Assembly (NCBI RefSeq): GCF_022815725.1
Contig: NZ_JALGRF010000012.1
Location: 62,001 to 126,000, forward strand
Direction: 5' to 3'
DNA from: Streptomyces sp. APSN-46.1
GTDB lineage: Bacteria > Actinomycetota > Actinomycetes > Streptomycetales > Streptomycetaceae
DNA: 64,000 nt
The position numbers were made by a program, and so were the translations under genes. Of this stretch, positions 1-7,888 are shown one piece after another. Each line of letters starts with the position of its first letter. Positions within the stretch are counted from its first letter, which is position 1. The notes beneath the pieces were generated by a model. It was not told the origin of the DNA. It saw only the letters and a program-made list of their open reading frames with translations, and did not search any database.

Positions 1-1
1 C

Positions 2-73
2 CAGCGCTTCCTGGCCGAACAGGGCTACGCCTACCGGATCATGGACGCCGACCAGCTGCTGACCGGCGAGTGA
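2..73 (+). CDS. 3' end of an upstream gene, possibly XPB-type DNA helicase (partial)
   Basis: The first 72 bases read open in one frame and end at TGA (71-73), giving a 23-residue C-terminus that ends DADQLLTGE. The segment QRFLAEQGYAYRIMDADQ resembles the C-terminus I remember for actinobacterial XPB/ERCC3-like DNA repair helicases, which often lie near HelD-like genes in Streptomyces. This is recall, not alignment. The rest of the gene is outside the window, so identity is tentative. The stop precedes the next likely start (106) by about 30 bases. Confidence 0.4.
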   Translation, partial: QRFLAEQGYAYRIMDADQLLTGE

Positions 74-105
74 CGGACCCCGCGCCCGAGCACTACGCTG
101 GCCGC

Positions 106-387
106 ATGCCGCACCAGGAGATCTACGAGGTCCTCTTCACGGAGTCGGCTGGATGCGAGCGTGACCGGCTGGAACCCGCGCGCCGCGCCTCCTTCGACAA
201 GGCGCTCGACATCCTGGCCCGCGATCCGTACACCGAGCTGTCACGGCCGATAGGAGCCGGCGAGCAGGACCGTGAAATCCGGCTCACCTCACAGATCGTG
301 GCCGAGTACATGGTGTCGCGCGGGCGTCTTCTGCTCGTGGTCCTGCGGGTCTTCGACGACGCGGACATCCTCCTCCCGGAGGGGTGA
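106..387 (+). CDS. Small conserved protein, possible ParE/RelE-fold toxin-like
   Basis: A 93-residue protein starting MPHQEIYEVLFT and ending DADILLPEG. I chose ATG 106 because a -10-like TACGCT (94-99) lies exactly six bases upstream, the pattern of a leaderless actinobacterial mRNA; there is no Shine-Dalgarno sequence. An in-frame GTG at 70 would overlap the previous stop and is the alternative. The alternating charged helix (residues about 15-35) and C-terminal beta-strand run (RLLLVVLRVF) resemble small ParE/RelE toxins, but no antitoxin gene is adjacent, so a toxin role is only a guess. I do not recognise a named family. Confidence 0.55.
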   Translation: MPHQEIYEVLFTESAGCERDRLEPARRASFDKALDILARDPYTELSRPIGAGEQDREIRLTSQIVAEYMVSRGRLLLVVLRVFDDADILLPEG

Positions 388-425
388 GTCGGCCGACGCC
401 CGCGGGAGGACCCGGACGGGCCGGG

Positions 426-614
426 TCAGCGGCGTATGACGCCCGCGTCCTCGGCGTATTCGCCCAGGACGACGACGCTCAGAGCGGCGCCCGCGAAGAC
501 CTTCGCAGCGCGCAGCAGGTCACCCACACGGTGGCGGGGACGGTAGTCGGAGGAAGTGGCGGTGGCGCCAGCCGGGCGACCGCCTCGGATCGGGTTGAGG
601 GTTGCGGTGCTCAT
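426..614 (-). CDS. Small hypothetical protein, 62 aa
   Basis: Starts MSTATLNPIRGGR and has a central hydrophobic stretch (AAKVFAGAALSVVVLGEY) that could be a single weak membrane segment. It begins at ATG 614-612 on the minus strand and ends at TGA 428-426. The only good ribosome site (GGGAGGAAA) lies about 17 bases upstream of this ATG but ideally spaced from another ATG (622) that opens a three-codon ORF whose TGA overlaps this start as ATGA. This suggests translational coupling. The protein family is not one I know. Confidence 0.5.
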   Translation of the reverse strand: MSTATLNPIRGGRPAGATATSSDYRPRHRVGDLLRAAKVFAGAALSVVVLGEYAEDAGVIRR

Positions 615-622
615 GTACCCAT
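611..622 (-). other. Three-codon upstream ORF (Met-Gly-Thr-stop)
   Basis: On the minus strand the sequence ATGGGTACATGA encodes Met-Gly-Thr-stop. It sits 9 bases after the GGAGG of the only ribosome-binding site, and its stop shares ATGA with the start of the 62-residue ORF. The arrangement looks like a minimal leader that feeds re-initiation. It could equally be an accident of start choice. Confidence 0.35.
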
Positions 623-960
623 GGTGCGTTTCCTCCCCGGATCTCACATCCCTCCCGGGGCTGAACTCCGGGGCCTCCCGTGTCCTCCTCCCGGCCCATG
701 CCGCCCCCTAGGGCCCCTGCCCCAGGTTTGACACCCTCAGGTATGACAGCGCGCGCGTAACCCGTACGGCGGTACCGAGACACCCGTACGGAGGTCCCGC
801 CCCGCCCCGGTTCCCCGCAGGGAAATCCGCTCGCGCCGCCCCGCCCCGGTGACTAGAATCTCCGCTCTTGCCCGCCTCCCGTCGCTCCTCGGGGAGAGCC
901 GCCCGCCGGACAGCAATCGGCGGGCTTCCGCCACGCAGACCAGCAGCTGGAGGCCGTTCC

Positions 961-3051
961 GTGCCCGCGCACGCCCCCGATCCAGACACCGCTTCCGCAG
1001 ACACCGCTTCCGCCGCCGACCCGCTCGGCCGCGAGCGCTCGCACCTCACCGCCTCCCGCTCCGCGCTCCGCGCCATGCGTGAGGACGTCGAGGCCCTCGA
1101 CATCCGCGACGTCACCGCGAACTGGGTCAACGCGATCGTTCTCCAGGCCCAGATCGACGACCGCATCAAGGCACTCGCCGACCTGTCCCACACCCCGCTC
1201 TTCTTCGGCCGCCTGAACTACCTGCACGCCCCGGGCGCGGAGCTGGCCGAGGGCGCGGAGGGCGAGCAGTTCTATATCGGCCGTCGTCATGTCCACGACG
1301 CCGACGGCGACCCGATGGTGATCGACTGGCGGGCGCCCGTCTCCCAGCCGTTCTACCGGGCCTCCAAGGCCGACCCCCAGGACATCGCGCTGCGCCGCCG
1401 CTTCGGCTACACCGGCGGCGAGCTCACCGCGTACGAGGACGAGCACCTCAGCGACCCGACAGAGAGCGCCGCCGTCAGCAAGCTGCTCCAGCAGGAGATC
1501 GAGCGCCCGCGCGTCGGTCCCATGCGGGACATCGTCGCGACGATCCAGCCCGAGCAGGACGAGATCGTCCGCTCCGGCCTGTCCGGCTCCGTCTGCGTCC
1601 AGGGCGGCCCCGGCACCGGCAAGACGGCGGTCGGCCTGCACCGGGTCGCGTACCTGCTGTACGCCCACCGCGACCGCCTCGCCCGCACGGGCACGCTCGT
1701 CATCGGACCGAACCGTTCCTTCCTGCACTACATCGAGCAGGTCCTGCCCGCCCTGGGTGAGCTGGAGGTCAAGCAGGCCACCGTCGAGGACCTCGTGGCC
1801 CGCGCGGGCCTGGAGGTACGCGGCACCGACCAGGCCGAAACCGCCGTCGTCAAGGGCGACGCACGGATGGCGCGGGTGCTGCGCCGCGCGGTCCGCTCGC
1901 ACGTCACACCGCCCACCGAGCCGCTGATGGTGGTCCGTGGTTCGCGCCGGTGGCGGATCCCGGCGTACGAGCTCGCGGAGATCGTCGAGGAGCTCCAGAA
2001 CCGCGAGATCCGCTACGGCGCGGCCCGCGACGCGCTGCCGCAGCGGATCGCGCACGCGGTGCTGGTCCGCATGGAGCAGGCGGGCGAGGCCCCCGACGAC
2101 CGGGTCCAGGACGCGGTGGCCCGCAACGCGGCGGTGAAGGCGGCGGTGAAGGCGATCTGGCCGCCCGTAGAACCGGCGAAGCTGGTCCTGCGCCTCCTCT
2201 CCGACCCGTCCTTCCTCGCCGAGCACGCGGCGGACGTCCTGTCGGAGGACGAACAGAAACTCCTCCTCTGGCAGAAGCCGTTCCGGAGCGTGAAGGCGGC
2301 GCAGTGGTCGGCGGCGGACCTGGTGCTGATCGACGAGGCCGCCGATCTGGTGGAGCGCACGCATTCGCTCGGCCACGTCGTGCTCGACGAGGCGCAGGAC
2401 CTCTCCCCGATGCAGTACCGGGCGGTGGGCCGACGCTGCACCACGGGCTCGGCGACGGTGCTCGGCGACCTCGCGCAGGGGACCACACCGTGGGCCACGC
2501 GCAGCTGGGACGAGGCGCTGCGGCATCTGGGCAAGCCGGAGGCGGTCCTGGAGGAGCTGACGGCGGGCTTCCGCGTGCCGCGCGAGGTGATCGCGTACGC
2601 CTCGCGGCTGCTGCCGGCGATCTCCCCGGGCCTGGCCCCGGTCTCCTCGGTCCGCGAGACCCCGGGCTCCCTGGTCGTCTCACCGACCGCCGACCTCACC
2701 GCCTCGGTGGTCGAGGCCTGCCGCACCTCCCTCGGCCACGAGGGCTCGATCGGCCTGATCGCGGCGGACGCGCGCATCCCGGAGCTGGCGGACGCCCTGC
2801 TCACGGCGGGCCTGCCGTACCTCTCACCGGGCGAGGAGACGACGGCGGAGTCCCGGCTGACGCTGGTGCCGGCGTCGCTGGCGAAGGGTCTGGAGTACGA
2901 CTACGTGGTGCTCGACGAGCCCGCCGCCATCGTCTCGGGCGAACCCGACGAACGCACCGGCCTGCGCCGCCTGTACGTCTGCCTCACCCGCGCCGTCTCC
3001 GGCCTGACAGCCCTCCACGCGACCCCACTCCCGTCGGCGCTGGCCACCTGA
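961..3051 (+). CDS. helD: HelD-like UvrD/Rep-family ATPase (RNA polymerase recycling factor)
   Basis: Predicted 696-residue SF1 ATPase of the HelD type. HelD proteins bind stalled or post-termination RNA polymerase, push into its channels and release it from DNA; some Streptomyces paralogues (HelR) protect against rifampicin. Visible motifs are Walker A GGPGTGKTAVGLHR near residue 215, a DEAQD box (VVLDEAQDLSP) near 475, TAGFRVP near 533, a motif V-like SLAKGLEYDYVVLDEP near 640 and motif VI LYVCLTRA near 670. The N-terminal 120 residues carry the coiled region expected of HelD, not a DNA-helicase start. GTG 961 is chosen because GGAGG (949-953) lies 7 bases upstream. Whether it gives antibiotic tolerance cannot be told from sequence. 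Confidence 0.85.
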   Translation: MPAHAPDPDTASADTASAADPLGRERSHLTASRSALRAMREDVEALDIRDVTANWVNAIVLQAQIDDRIKALADLSHTPLFFGRLNYLHAPGAELAEGAEGEQFYIGRRHVHDADGDPMVIDWRAPVSQPFYRASKADPQDIALRRRFGYTGGELTAYEDEHLSDPTESAAVSKLLQQEIERPRVGPMRDIVATIQPEQDEIVRSGLSGSVCVQGGPGTGKTAVGLHRVAYLLYAHRDRLARTGTLVIGPNRSFLHYIEQVLPALGELEVKQATVEDLVARAGLEVRGTDQAETAVVKGDARMARVLRRAVRSHVTPPTEPLMVVRGSRRWRIPAYELAEIVEELQNREIRYGAARDALPQRIAHAVLVRMEQAGEAPDDRVQDAVARNAAVKAAVKAIWPPVEPAKLVLRLLSDPSFLAEHAADVLSEDEQKLLLWQKPFRSVKAAQWSAADLVLIDEAADLVERTHSLGHVVLDEAQDLSPMQYRAVGRRCTTGSATVLGDLAQGTTPWATRSWDEALRHLGKPEAVLEELTAGFRVPREVIAYASRLLPAISPGLAPVSSVRETPGSLVVSPTADLTASVVEACRTSLGHEGSIGLIAADARIPELADALLTAGLPYLSPGEETTAESRLTLVPASLAKGLEYDYVVLDEPAAIVSGEPDERTGLRRLYVCLTRAVSGLTALHATPLPSALAT

Positions 3052-3100
3052 CCTGCGGGTCCGCTGCCGGGGCGCTGCCCGCCTGACCTGCGGCGCCGTT

Positions 3101-3245
3101 GCTGGGGCTCCGCCCCAGGCCCCGCGCCTCAAACGCCGGCGGGGCTGGATTTGGCTGATGCCGTCGCGTGGCGAGGCTGGATTGCCCGCAGGGCAATTCC
3201 AGCCTCGCCGGCGTTTGAGGCGCGGGGTCCGGGGCGGAGCCCCGG
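3101..3245. repeat. Inverted pair of the interspersed 'GCCGGCGTTTGAGGCGCGGGG' element
   Basis: Two copies of a roughly 49-bp unit face each other (about 3101-3149 and 3196-3245). The core is GCCGGCGTTTGAGGCGC, flanked by GGGGCTCCGCCCC, itself a small hairpin. The pair sits between the convergent ends of helD and cutC and could fold as one long stem, so a bidirectional terminator role is plausible. Related copies occur at 26391-26520, 36131-36281 and 42282-42370. Confidence 0.85.
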
Positions 3246-3261
3246 CAGCCGGCCCGCAGGG

Positions 3262-3948
3262 TCAGGCCAGCGCGGCCCGCCAGTCCGCGACCGCGGCGGG
3301 GGAGACCGGCCCGCCCCACCCGGAGGGACGGGCCGCGCCGCCGATGTGGAACGCGTCGATCCCGGCCCCGCGCAGCACCGGCAGGTGCGACAGCGCCAGC
3401 CCGCCCCCGACCAGGATCCGCGCCTCGTACCCCGGCTCGCCCCGCCGCGCCGCCTCCGCCACCAGGACCGGCAGCCCGGCGTCCACCCCGTCCGCCGACC
3501 CGGCCGTCAGGTACGCGTCGAGCCCCGGCAGGTCCGCCAGCGCTTTGCGCAGGCCGTCCCGGTCCGCCGCCCGGTCGATCGCCCGGTGGAAGGTCCAGGG
3601 GCAACCCCCCAGCTCGGCGACGATCGCCTCGACCGCCGCCAGGTCCGGCGTACCGTCCGGGTTCAGGAACCCGAGGACGAACTCCCGCGCCCCCTCCGCG
3701 CGCAGCGCCCGCGCCTCCTCGACCAGCAGCTCCACGGGCCCCGCCGCGAACCCGTCCGTCCTGCGGAGCATCACGCGCAGCGGGATGTCCACGGCCGCCC
3801 TGATCGCCGCGAAGGTCTCGCGCGGCGGGGTGAGCCCGTCGGCGGCCATGTCGGTGACCAGTTCAAGGCGGTCCGCCCCGCCGGCCTGGGCCGCGACCGC
3901 GTCCTCCACGTCGAGGGCGATCACCTCCAGGAGCGCACGGTTGCTCAT
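3262..3948 (-). CDS. cutC: CutC family protein
   Basis: A 228-residue TIM-barrel protein with CutC hallmarks: start LLEVIALDVEDAVAAQAGGADRLELV, the central CPWTFHRAIDR segment and the late ARILVGGGL strand. Family members were named for copper homeostasis, but that role is doubtful, and cutC genes often sit near amino-sugar genes. Here murQ and an EIIBC permease lie a few kb away. A palindrome matching the DasR dre box (3985-4000) lies directly over the predicted transcription start, downstream of a -10-like TACTCT (4004-4009, minus strand). AAGGA lies 9 bases before ATG 3948. I infer amino-sugar-responsive control, not copper control. Confidence 0.85.
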   Translation of the reverse strand: MSNRALLEVIALDVEDAVAAQAGGADRLELVTDMAADGLTPPRETFAAIRAAVDIPLRVMLRRTDGFAAGPVELLVEEARALRAEGAREFVLGFLNPDGTPDLAAVEAIVAELGGCPWTFHRAIDRAADRDGLRKALADLPGLDAYLTAGSADGVDAGLPVLVAEAARRGEPGYEARILVGGGLALSHLPVLRGAGIDAFHIGGAARPSGWGGPVSPAAVADWRAALA

Positions 3949-3984
3949 TCGATCCCATCCTTCGGAAAGCTGCTCATACGGAAA

Positions 3985-4000
3985 ATAGGTCTAGTCCAAT
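3985..4000. promoter_or_regulatory. dre-like DasR operator upstream of cutC
   Basis: The sequence ATAGGTCTAGTCCAAT is centred on CTAG and matches the known DasR responsive element (consensus near AGTGGTCTAGACCACT) with strong agreement in the GGTCTAG core. A minus-strand -10-like TACTCT at 4004-4009 places the transcription start inside the site, a standard repressor position. The divergent HD-domain gene has its own leaderless -10 (CACAAT, 4052-4057). Confidence 0.6.
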
Positions 4001-4063
4001 ATCAGAGTACGGGCCCGCGCCCGCCCATCACCAGCGCAATCACGCCACCCGCACAATGTGCTC

Positions 4064-4804
4064 ATGGACACCGACCCGCACCGCCCCGACGCCGCGCGGC
4101 TCCCCGACACCGCGCCGTTCCCCGACGCCACGCCGTTCCACGACACCGCGCGGCTCCGCGCCCGCTGGCACGCGACCGCCACCGCCGCCGCCGGCGCCGC
4201 CGCCGACCGGGACCCCGCCCCGTACGCCGACCGGCTCCTCGCCGCCTGGGCGGAACCCCAGCGCCGGTACCACACCACCGCGCACCTGGCCGACGTCCTC
4301 GCGCGGATAGACGTACTGGCCGACCACGCCGAGGACCCCGCCGCCGTCGAGCTCGCCGCCTGGTTCCACGACGCCGTCTACCGGCCCGACCGCTCCGAGA
4401 ACGAGGAACGCAGCGCCGCCCTCGCCGAGCGCGCCCTGCCCGAGCTCGGCATCGGCCCGGCCCGCACCGCCGAGGTAGCGCGGCTGGTCCGGCTCACCGT
4501 CACGCACGACCCCGCCCCCGGCGACACCAACGGCGAGGTCCTCTGCGACGCCGACCTCGCCGTCCTGGCCGGCGAGCCGGACGCGTACGCCGCGTACGCC
4601 GCCGCCGTCCGCGCCGAGTACGGATTCGTGCCCGACGACGCCTTCCGCGCCGGGCGCGCGGCCGTGCTGCGCCAGCTGCTGGACCTGCCCAGGCTGTTCC
4701 GCACGCCGTACGGCACGGCGCACTGGGAAGCCCCGGCTCGCCGCAACCTCGCCACCGAACTCAAGGAGCTCGCGGCTCCCACCGGGCAGGATTCACTCAC
4801 CTGA
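4064..4804 (+). CDS. HD-domain protein (predicted metal-dependent phosphohydrolase)
   Basis: A 246-residue protein with the histidine/aspartate pattern of the HD superfamily: RRYHTTAHLADVL near residue 67, WFHDAVY near 100 and LCDADLAVL near 160. Such proteins hydrolyse phosphate esters, often nucleotides, but this branch (YHTTAHL...WFHDAVY) has no assigned substrate I know of. The first 35 residues are Asp/Pro/Thr-rich and probably unstructured. ATG 4064 follows a -10-like CACAAT by six bases, so the mRNA may be leaderless. It is divergent from cutC. Confidence 0.75.
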   Translation: MDTDPHRPDAARLPDTAPFPDATPFHDTARLRARWHATATAAAGAAADRDPAPYADRLLAAWAEPQRRYHTTAHLADVLARIDVLADHAEDPAAVELAAWFHDAVYRPDRSENEERSAALAERALPELGIGPARTAEVARLVRLTVTHDPAPGDTNGEVLCDADLAVLAGEPDAYAAYAAAVRAEYGFVPDDAFRAGRAAVLRQLLDLPRLFRTPYGTAHWEAPARRNLATELKELAAPTGQDSLT

Positions 4805-4865
4805 CAGATTTGCCTGACACATTCGCCCGGGAATGCGATCACGTTCACGGCGGTTGGTGAGAGTC

Positions 4866-6179
4866 ATGCCCTCAGCCGCCGAAGAACGTCCCCGTGCTGC
4901 CCGCGCCCGCGCCGACTCCCACTCCCGCTCCCGCTCCCGTATGCCCGTCGCGGTCTACGTTCTCGGCCTCTCGGTCTTCGCCCTCGGAACCAGCGAATTC
5001 ATGCTCTCCGGGCTCCTGCCGCCCATCGCCGAGGACATGAACGTCACCATTCCGCAGGCGGGCCTGCTGATATCCGCCTTCGCCATCGGCATGGTCGTCG
5101 GCGCGCCGCTGCTGGCCGTGGCCACCCTGCGGCTCCCCCGCCGCACCACCCTCGTCTCCCTCATCAGCCTCTTCGGCCTCGGGCAGATCGCGGGCGCGCT
5201 GGCCCCGTCCTACGAGCTCCTCTTCGCCTCCCGGATCGTCTCGGCCCTCGCCTGCGCGGGCTTCTGGGCGGTGGGCGCGGCCGTCGCGATCGCCATGGTC
5301 CCGGTGGACGCGCGGGCCCGCGCGATGGCCGTCATGATCGGCGGCCTGTCGATCGCCAACGTCCTCGGCGTCCCCGCCGGCGCGTTCCTCGGCGAGCACC
5401 TCGGCTGGCGCTCGGCGTTCTGGTCGGTCGGCGCGGCCTCGGCGGTCGCCCTCGTCGGCATCCTCACGCTGATCCCGAAGATCCCGCTGCCCGCCGAGAA
5501 GCCGTCCCTGGGCCGGGAGCTGCGGATCTACCGCGACCGGCAGGTCTGGCTGGCCATCGGCATCACCGCGCTGGCCGCGGGTGGCGTGTTCTGCGCGTTC
5601 AGCTACCTGTCGCCGCTGCTCACGGACGTGGCCGGGCTGGACTCCGGCTGGGTGCCGTGGATCCTGGGCCTGTTCGGGGTGGGCGCGCTGGTCGGCACCA
5701 CGGTCGGTGGCCGGGTCGCCGACGCGCACCTGTTCGGCGTGATGCTGTGGGGCATCACCGCGTCGACGGTGTTCCTCCTGGCACTGGCCCTGCTGGCGTC
5801 GGCCGCCGCGGCGGCGATCGGCCTCTCGTTCCTGATCGGGTTCTCGGCGTTCTTCACGGCGCCCGCCCTCAACGCCCGCATGTTCAACGTGGCGGGCGCC
5901 GCCCCGACCCTGGCCGGGGCCACCACGACGGCCGCGTTCAACCTGGGCAACACGGGCGGGCCGTGGCTCGGCGGCACCGTCATCGACGCGGGGTACGGCT
6001 TCGCCGCCACCGCCTGGGCGGGCGCGGCCATGACCGTCACCGCGATCGCCCTCGCGGTGATCGCCCTCCGCCTGGACCGCCGCACCCCGCCCCGCGCGAC
6101 CCGCGTCGTGACGTCCTCGCAGCCCACACCCGTCCCGAACCAGCTCCCCACCCCCGCCCCGGCCTCGGCACCCCGCTGA
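4866..6179 (+). CDS. MFS drug exporter, Cmx/CmlR-like (DHA1 family)
   Basis: A 437-residue inner-membrane protein with about 12 hydrophobic segments. The first helix, ALGTSEFMLSGLLPPIAEDM, is the typical DHA1 opening seen in chloramphenicol and arabinose-type exporters, and motif A-like residues follow helix 2 (LRLPRRTTLV). The family expels hydrophobic drugs by proton antiport; chloramphenicol is the usual named substrate for Streptomyces members, but specificity cannot be read here. The N-terminal 25 residues (Ser/Arg-rich) and the C-terminal 30 (Pro-rich) are low complexity. ATG 4866 has GGTGAG a few bases upstream. No regulator gene adjoins it. Confidence 0.75.
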   Translation: MPSAAEERPRAARARADSHSRSRSRMPVAVYVLGLSVFALGTSEFMLSGLLPPIAEDMNVTIPQAGLLISAFAIGMVVGAPLLAVATLRLPRRTTLVSLISLFGLGQIAGALAPSYELLFASRIVSALACAGFWAVGAAVAIAMVPVDARARAMAVMIGGLSIANVLGVPAGAFLGEHLGWRSAFWSVGAASAVALVGILTLIPKIPLPAEKPSLGRELRIYRDRQVWLAIGITALAAGGVFCAFSYLSPLLTDVAGLDSGWVPWILGLFGVGALVGTTVGGRVADAHLFGVMLWGITASTVFLLALALLASAAAAAIGLSFLIGFSAFFTAPALNARMFNVAGAAPTLAGATTTAAFNLGNTGGPWLGGTVIDAGYGFAATAWAGAAMTVTAIALAVIALRLDRRTPPRATRVVTSSQPTPVPNQLPTPAPASAPR

Positions 6180-6249
6180 CCTGCTGCGCGGGCCGGAGCT
6201 GGGGCCAGGGCCGGGGCCGGGGCCGGGGATCCCGCCGCTGTTTGTGGTG

Positions 6250-6370
6250 GGCTGATGCACAGGCGTGACCTGCGAGAAGAGGCCGTCGGAGCCTCGGGTG
6301 AGTCGTCGGCTACCGGTTCGAGGGTGGTACCACAACACCTTGGAACCGTGGTCCCCACGGAAGTGCTTAC
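6250..6370. other. Unexplained lower-GC segment with stem-loops
   Basis: Within the spacer after the MFS gene, about 120 bases are visibly less GC-rich than their surroundings. They contain a 12-bp imperfect stem (GGTTCGAGGGTG with CACCTTGGAACC), a GTGGTACCAC palindrome in its loop (6324-6333) and a second hairpin (CCGTGG/CCACGG). No convincing ORF with a ribosome site was found on either strand. It may be a small RNA or a remnant of something lost. Confidence 0.35.
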
Positions 6371-6650
6371 AGACACGCCGCCGTGCGGCGCCCCGCTGAC
6401 CCGCCGCGCGGCCGGCCGGGGCCGGAGGTCTCCGCCGGCCCCGGTCCGACCGCGAGGCAGAGCGGCCCACTGACCCGCCCCGCAACCCCCGCCGCATAGC
6501 CGCAGCCGGGGCCGGAGGTCCCCGCCGCCGGTCGACCGCGGGCAGAGTGCCCGAACCCTCGCCGCACAGCTGCGGCCGGGGACGGGGCCGGGGCCGGGGG
6601 GCGGTCCGACCGCGAAGCAGTGCCCCTGCGGCAGCCGCTGACAACCCGGC
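6370..6650. repeat. Degenerate tandem repeat, about 75-90 bp period
   Basis: Three to four imperfect copies of a block reading roughly GGTCCGACCGCGAGGCAGAG, followed by a GCGGCCGGGGCCGGAGGTC-type tract. Copies begin near 6442, 6530 and 6603, with a partial one before. The segment lies between convergent genes and carries no evident coding sequence. Confidence 0.55.
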
Positions 6651-6673
6651 CCGGCCCGACCCAGGCCAGGCCC

Positions 6674-6943
6674 CTACGCCGCCGGGCGGCCCTTCGGGCG
6701 GCGTAGGCCCGCTGCCGTGATGCGGCGGACCAGCTCCTTGCTGCCGATCTGCACCGCCCCCGCCGCCACCGCGTCCGCGTAGCGCTGCTCCGGTACGTCG
6801 TAGTGGTCCCGTTCGAACGCCCGGGGCGGGCAGCCGATGCCCGCCGCGAACGCGTGGAGCTCCTCGTACGACACGTCGCTGACCAGGTGCGACCACATGC
6901 GGCCATGGCCCGGCCAGGTCGGCGGGTCGATGTAGAGCGTCAC
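6674..6943 (-). CDS. DUF4031 domain protein
   Basis: An 89-residue protein matching the small DUF4031 family, beginning VTLYIDPPTWPGHGRMWSHL and containing a YEELHAFAAGIG helix. The biochemical function of the family is unknown to me; it is usually a stand-alone cytoplasmic protein. GTG 6943 is chosen because the conserved domain begins there, 7 bases after the stop of the upstream gene (6951-7328), so the two form an operon. Confidence 0.75.
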   Translation of the reverse strand: MTLYIDPPTWPGHGRMWSHLVSDVSYEELHAFAAGIGCPPRAFERDHYDVPEQRYADAVAAGAVQIGSKELVRRITAAGLRRPKGRPAA

Positions 6944-6950
6944 CGGCGGC

Positions 6951-7328
6951 TCACCTGCCGAGGCCGAGGACCGGGCCGAGGCCGCCCACCGCGGCGACCT
7001 TGACCCCGACCTTGGCGCACACCCAGTGCGGGTCGGGTCCCAGCTCCGGCTCCACGTCCAGCGCGTGCGGGTCGCCGTGCGAGCAGACCGGGCACAGCGG
7101 CCAGCGGCCGTACTTCTCCAGCAGCGCGTCCTGTACGTCCTGGGCGACGAGTCCGGCGAGGTAGTCGACCCCCTCCGGCCACTGCTCCACCCACCACCGG
7201 CGGTGCGTGACCGAGTCCTCGACGAGGGAGACGACATCGGCCTCGGCGACCTCGCCCGCGACGAGATCGGCGAGGACAAGGGCGCGGGCGGCATGCAGCG
7301 CCTGTTCCAGGGGGGTCGCGTGGTCCAT
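6951..7328 (-). CDS. Conserved hypothetical protein with C-terminal Cys pair
   Basis: A 125-residue soluble protein. The N-terminal helix-rich part (residues 1-60) is followed by LCPVCSHGDPHAL, a CxxC with nearby histidines, and a late CAK, a pattern that could bind zinc. ATG 7328 follows a -10-like CACAAT by six bases on the minus strand, suggesting a leaderless message carrying this gene and the DUF4031 gene behind it. I cannot assign a function. Confidence 0.65.
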   Translation of the reverse strand: MDHATPLEQALHAARALVLADLVAGEVAEADVVSLVEDSVTHRRWWVEQWPEGVDYLAGLVAQDVQDALLEKYGRWPLCPVCSHGDPHALDVEPELGPDPHWVCAKVGVKVAAVGGLGPVLGLGR

Positions 7329-7509
7329 GACCACATTGTGAACCCGCGGGGCCCAAGTGGCGAAGACCCTCTTCCCGCCCCACACGACCCGCCCCGCGCC
7401 CCGCCCACCCCACCGCCGCAACCGCGAGCGCCAGCCCACCGTGAGCCCACCGCTAGCGCTACCGAGGACGCGGACGCGGACGCGAGCGCCACCGCCACCG
7501 CCACCGCGA

Positions 7510-7600
7510 GAGCACGGGCACGAGCGCGAGCACGGGCACGAGCGCGAGCACGGGCACGAGCGCGAGCACGGGCACGAGCGCGAGCACGGGCACGGGCACG
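7510..7600. repeat. 18-bp minisatellite in the murQ upstream spacer
   Basis: The unit GAGCACGGGCACGAGCGC is repeated four times without change (7510-7581), and a fifth copy decays into GGGCAC/GGGCAAC runs. It sits in a 560-base spacer (7329-7888) with no believable gene. All long reading frames across it are simple-repeat shadows. GCCACCGCCACC-type runs flank it on both sides. No clear murQ operator is visible. Confidence 0.8.
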
Positions 7601-7888
7601 GGCAACGGGCAACGGGAGCACGGGCACGGGCGCCACCGCGAGAGCAGGCGTGGGCACGGACGCCACCGCCACCGCCACCGCAAGCACGAGCGCGGGCGCG
7701 GGCGGCACGACGAGCGCTGGGCGCCACGACGGGCGCCAACCGTCATCGCCAGCGCCAGCGCCCCCGTACCCCGACACGCACCGCGTCGGCGCGTCCTCCC
7801 CCACCGGCCCCGACCGCGCGCGGAAACTGCTGCGCATCGCCCTCACCGCCGCCGCCACCCGGCACCAGCCGCCAGGAGCCCGCCCCAC

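Noticed and set aside
853..2526. Long open frame antisense to helD (557 codons)
   Set aside because: High-GC third positions create long antisense frames. No ribosome site, Arg/His-rich composition, and the sense frame has clear SF1 motifs.
7510..7600. CRISPR-like array
   Set aside because: The repeats are directly adjacent with no spacers; it is a minisatellite.
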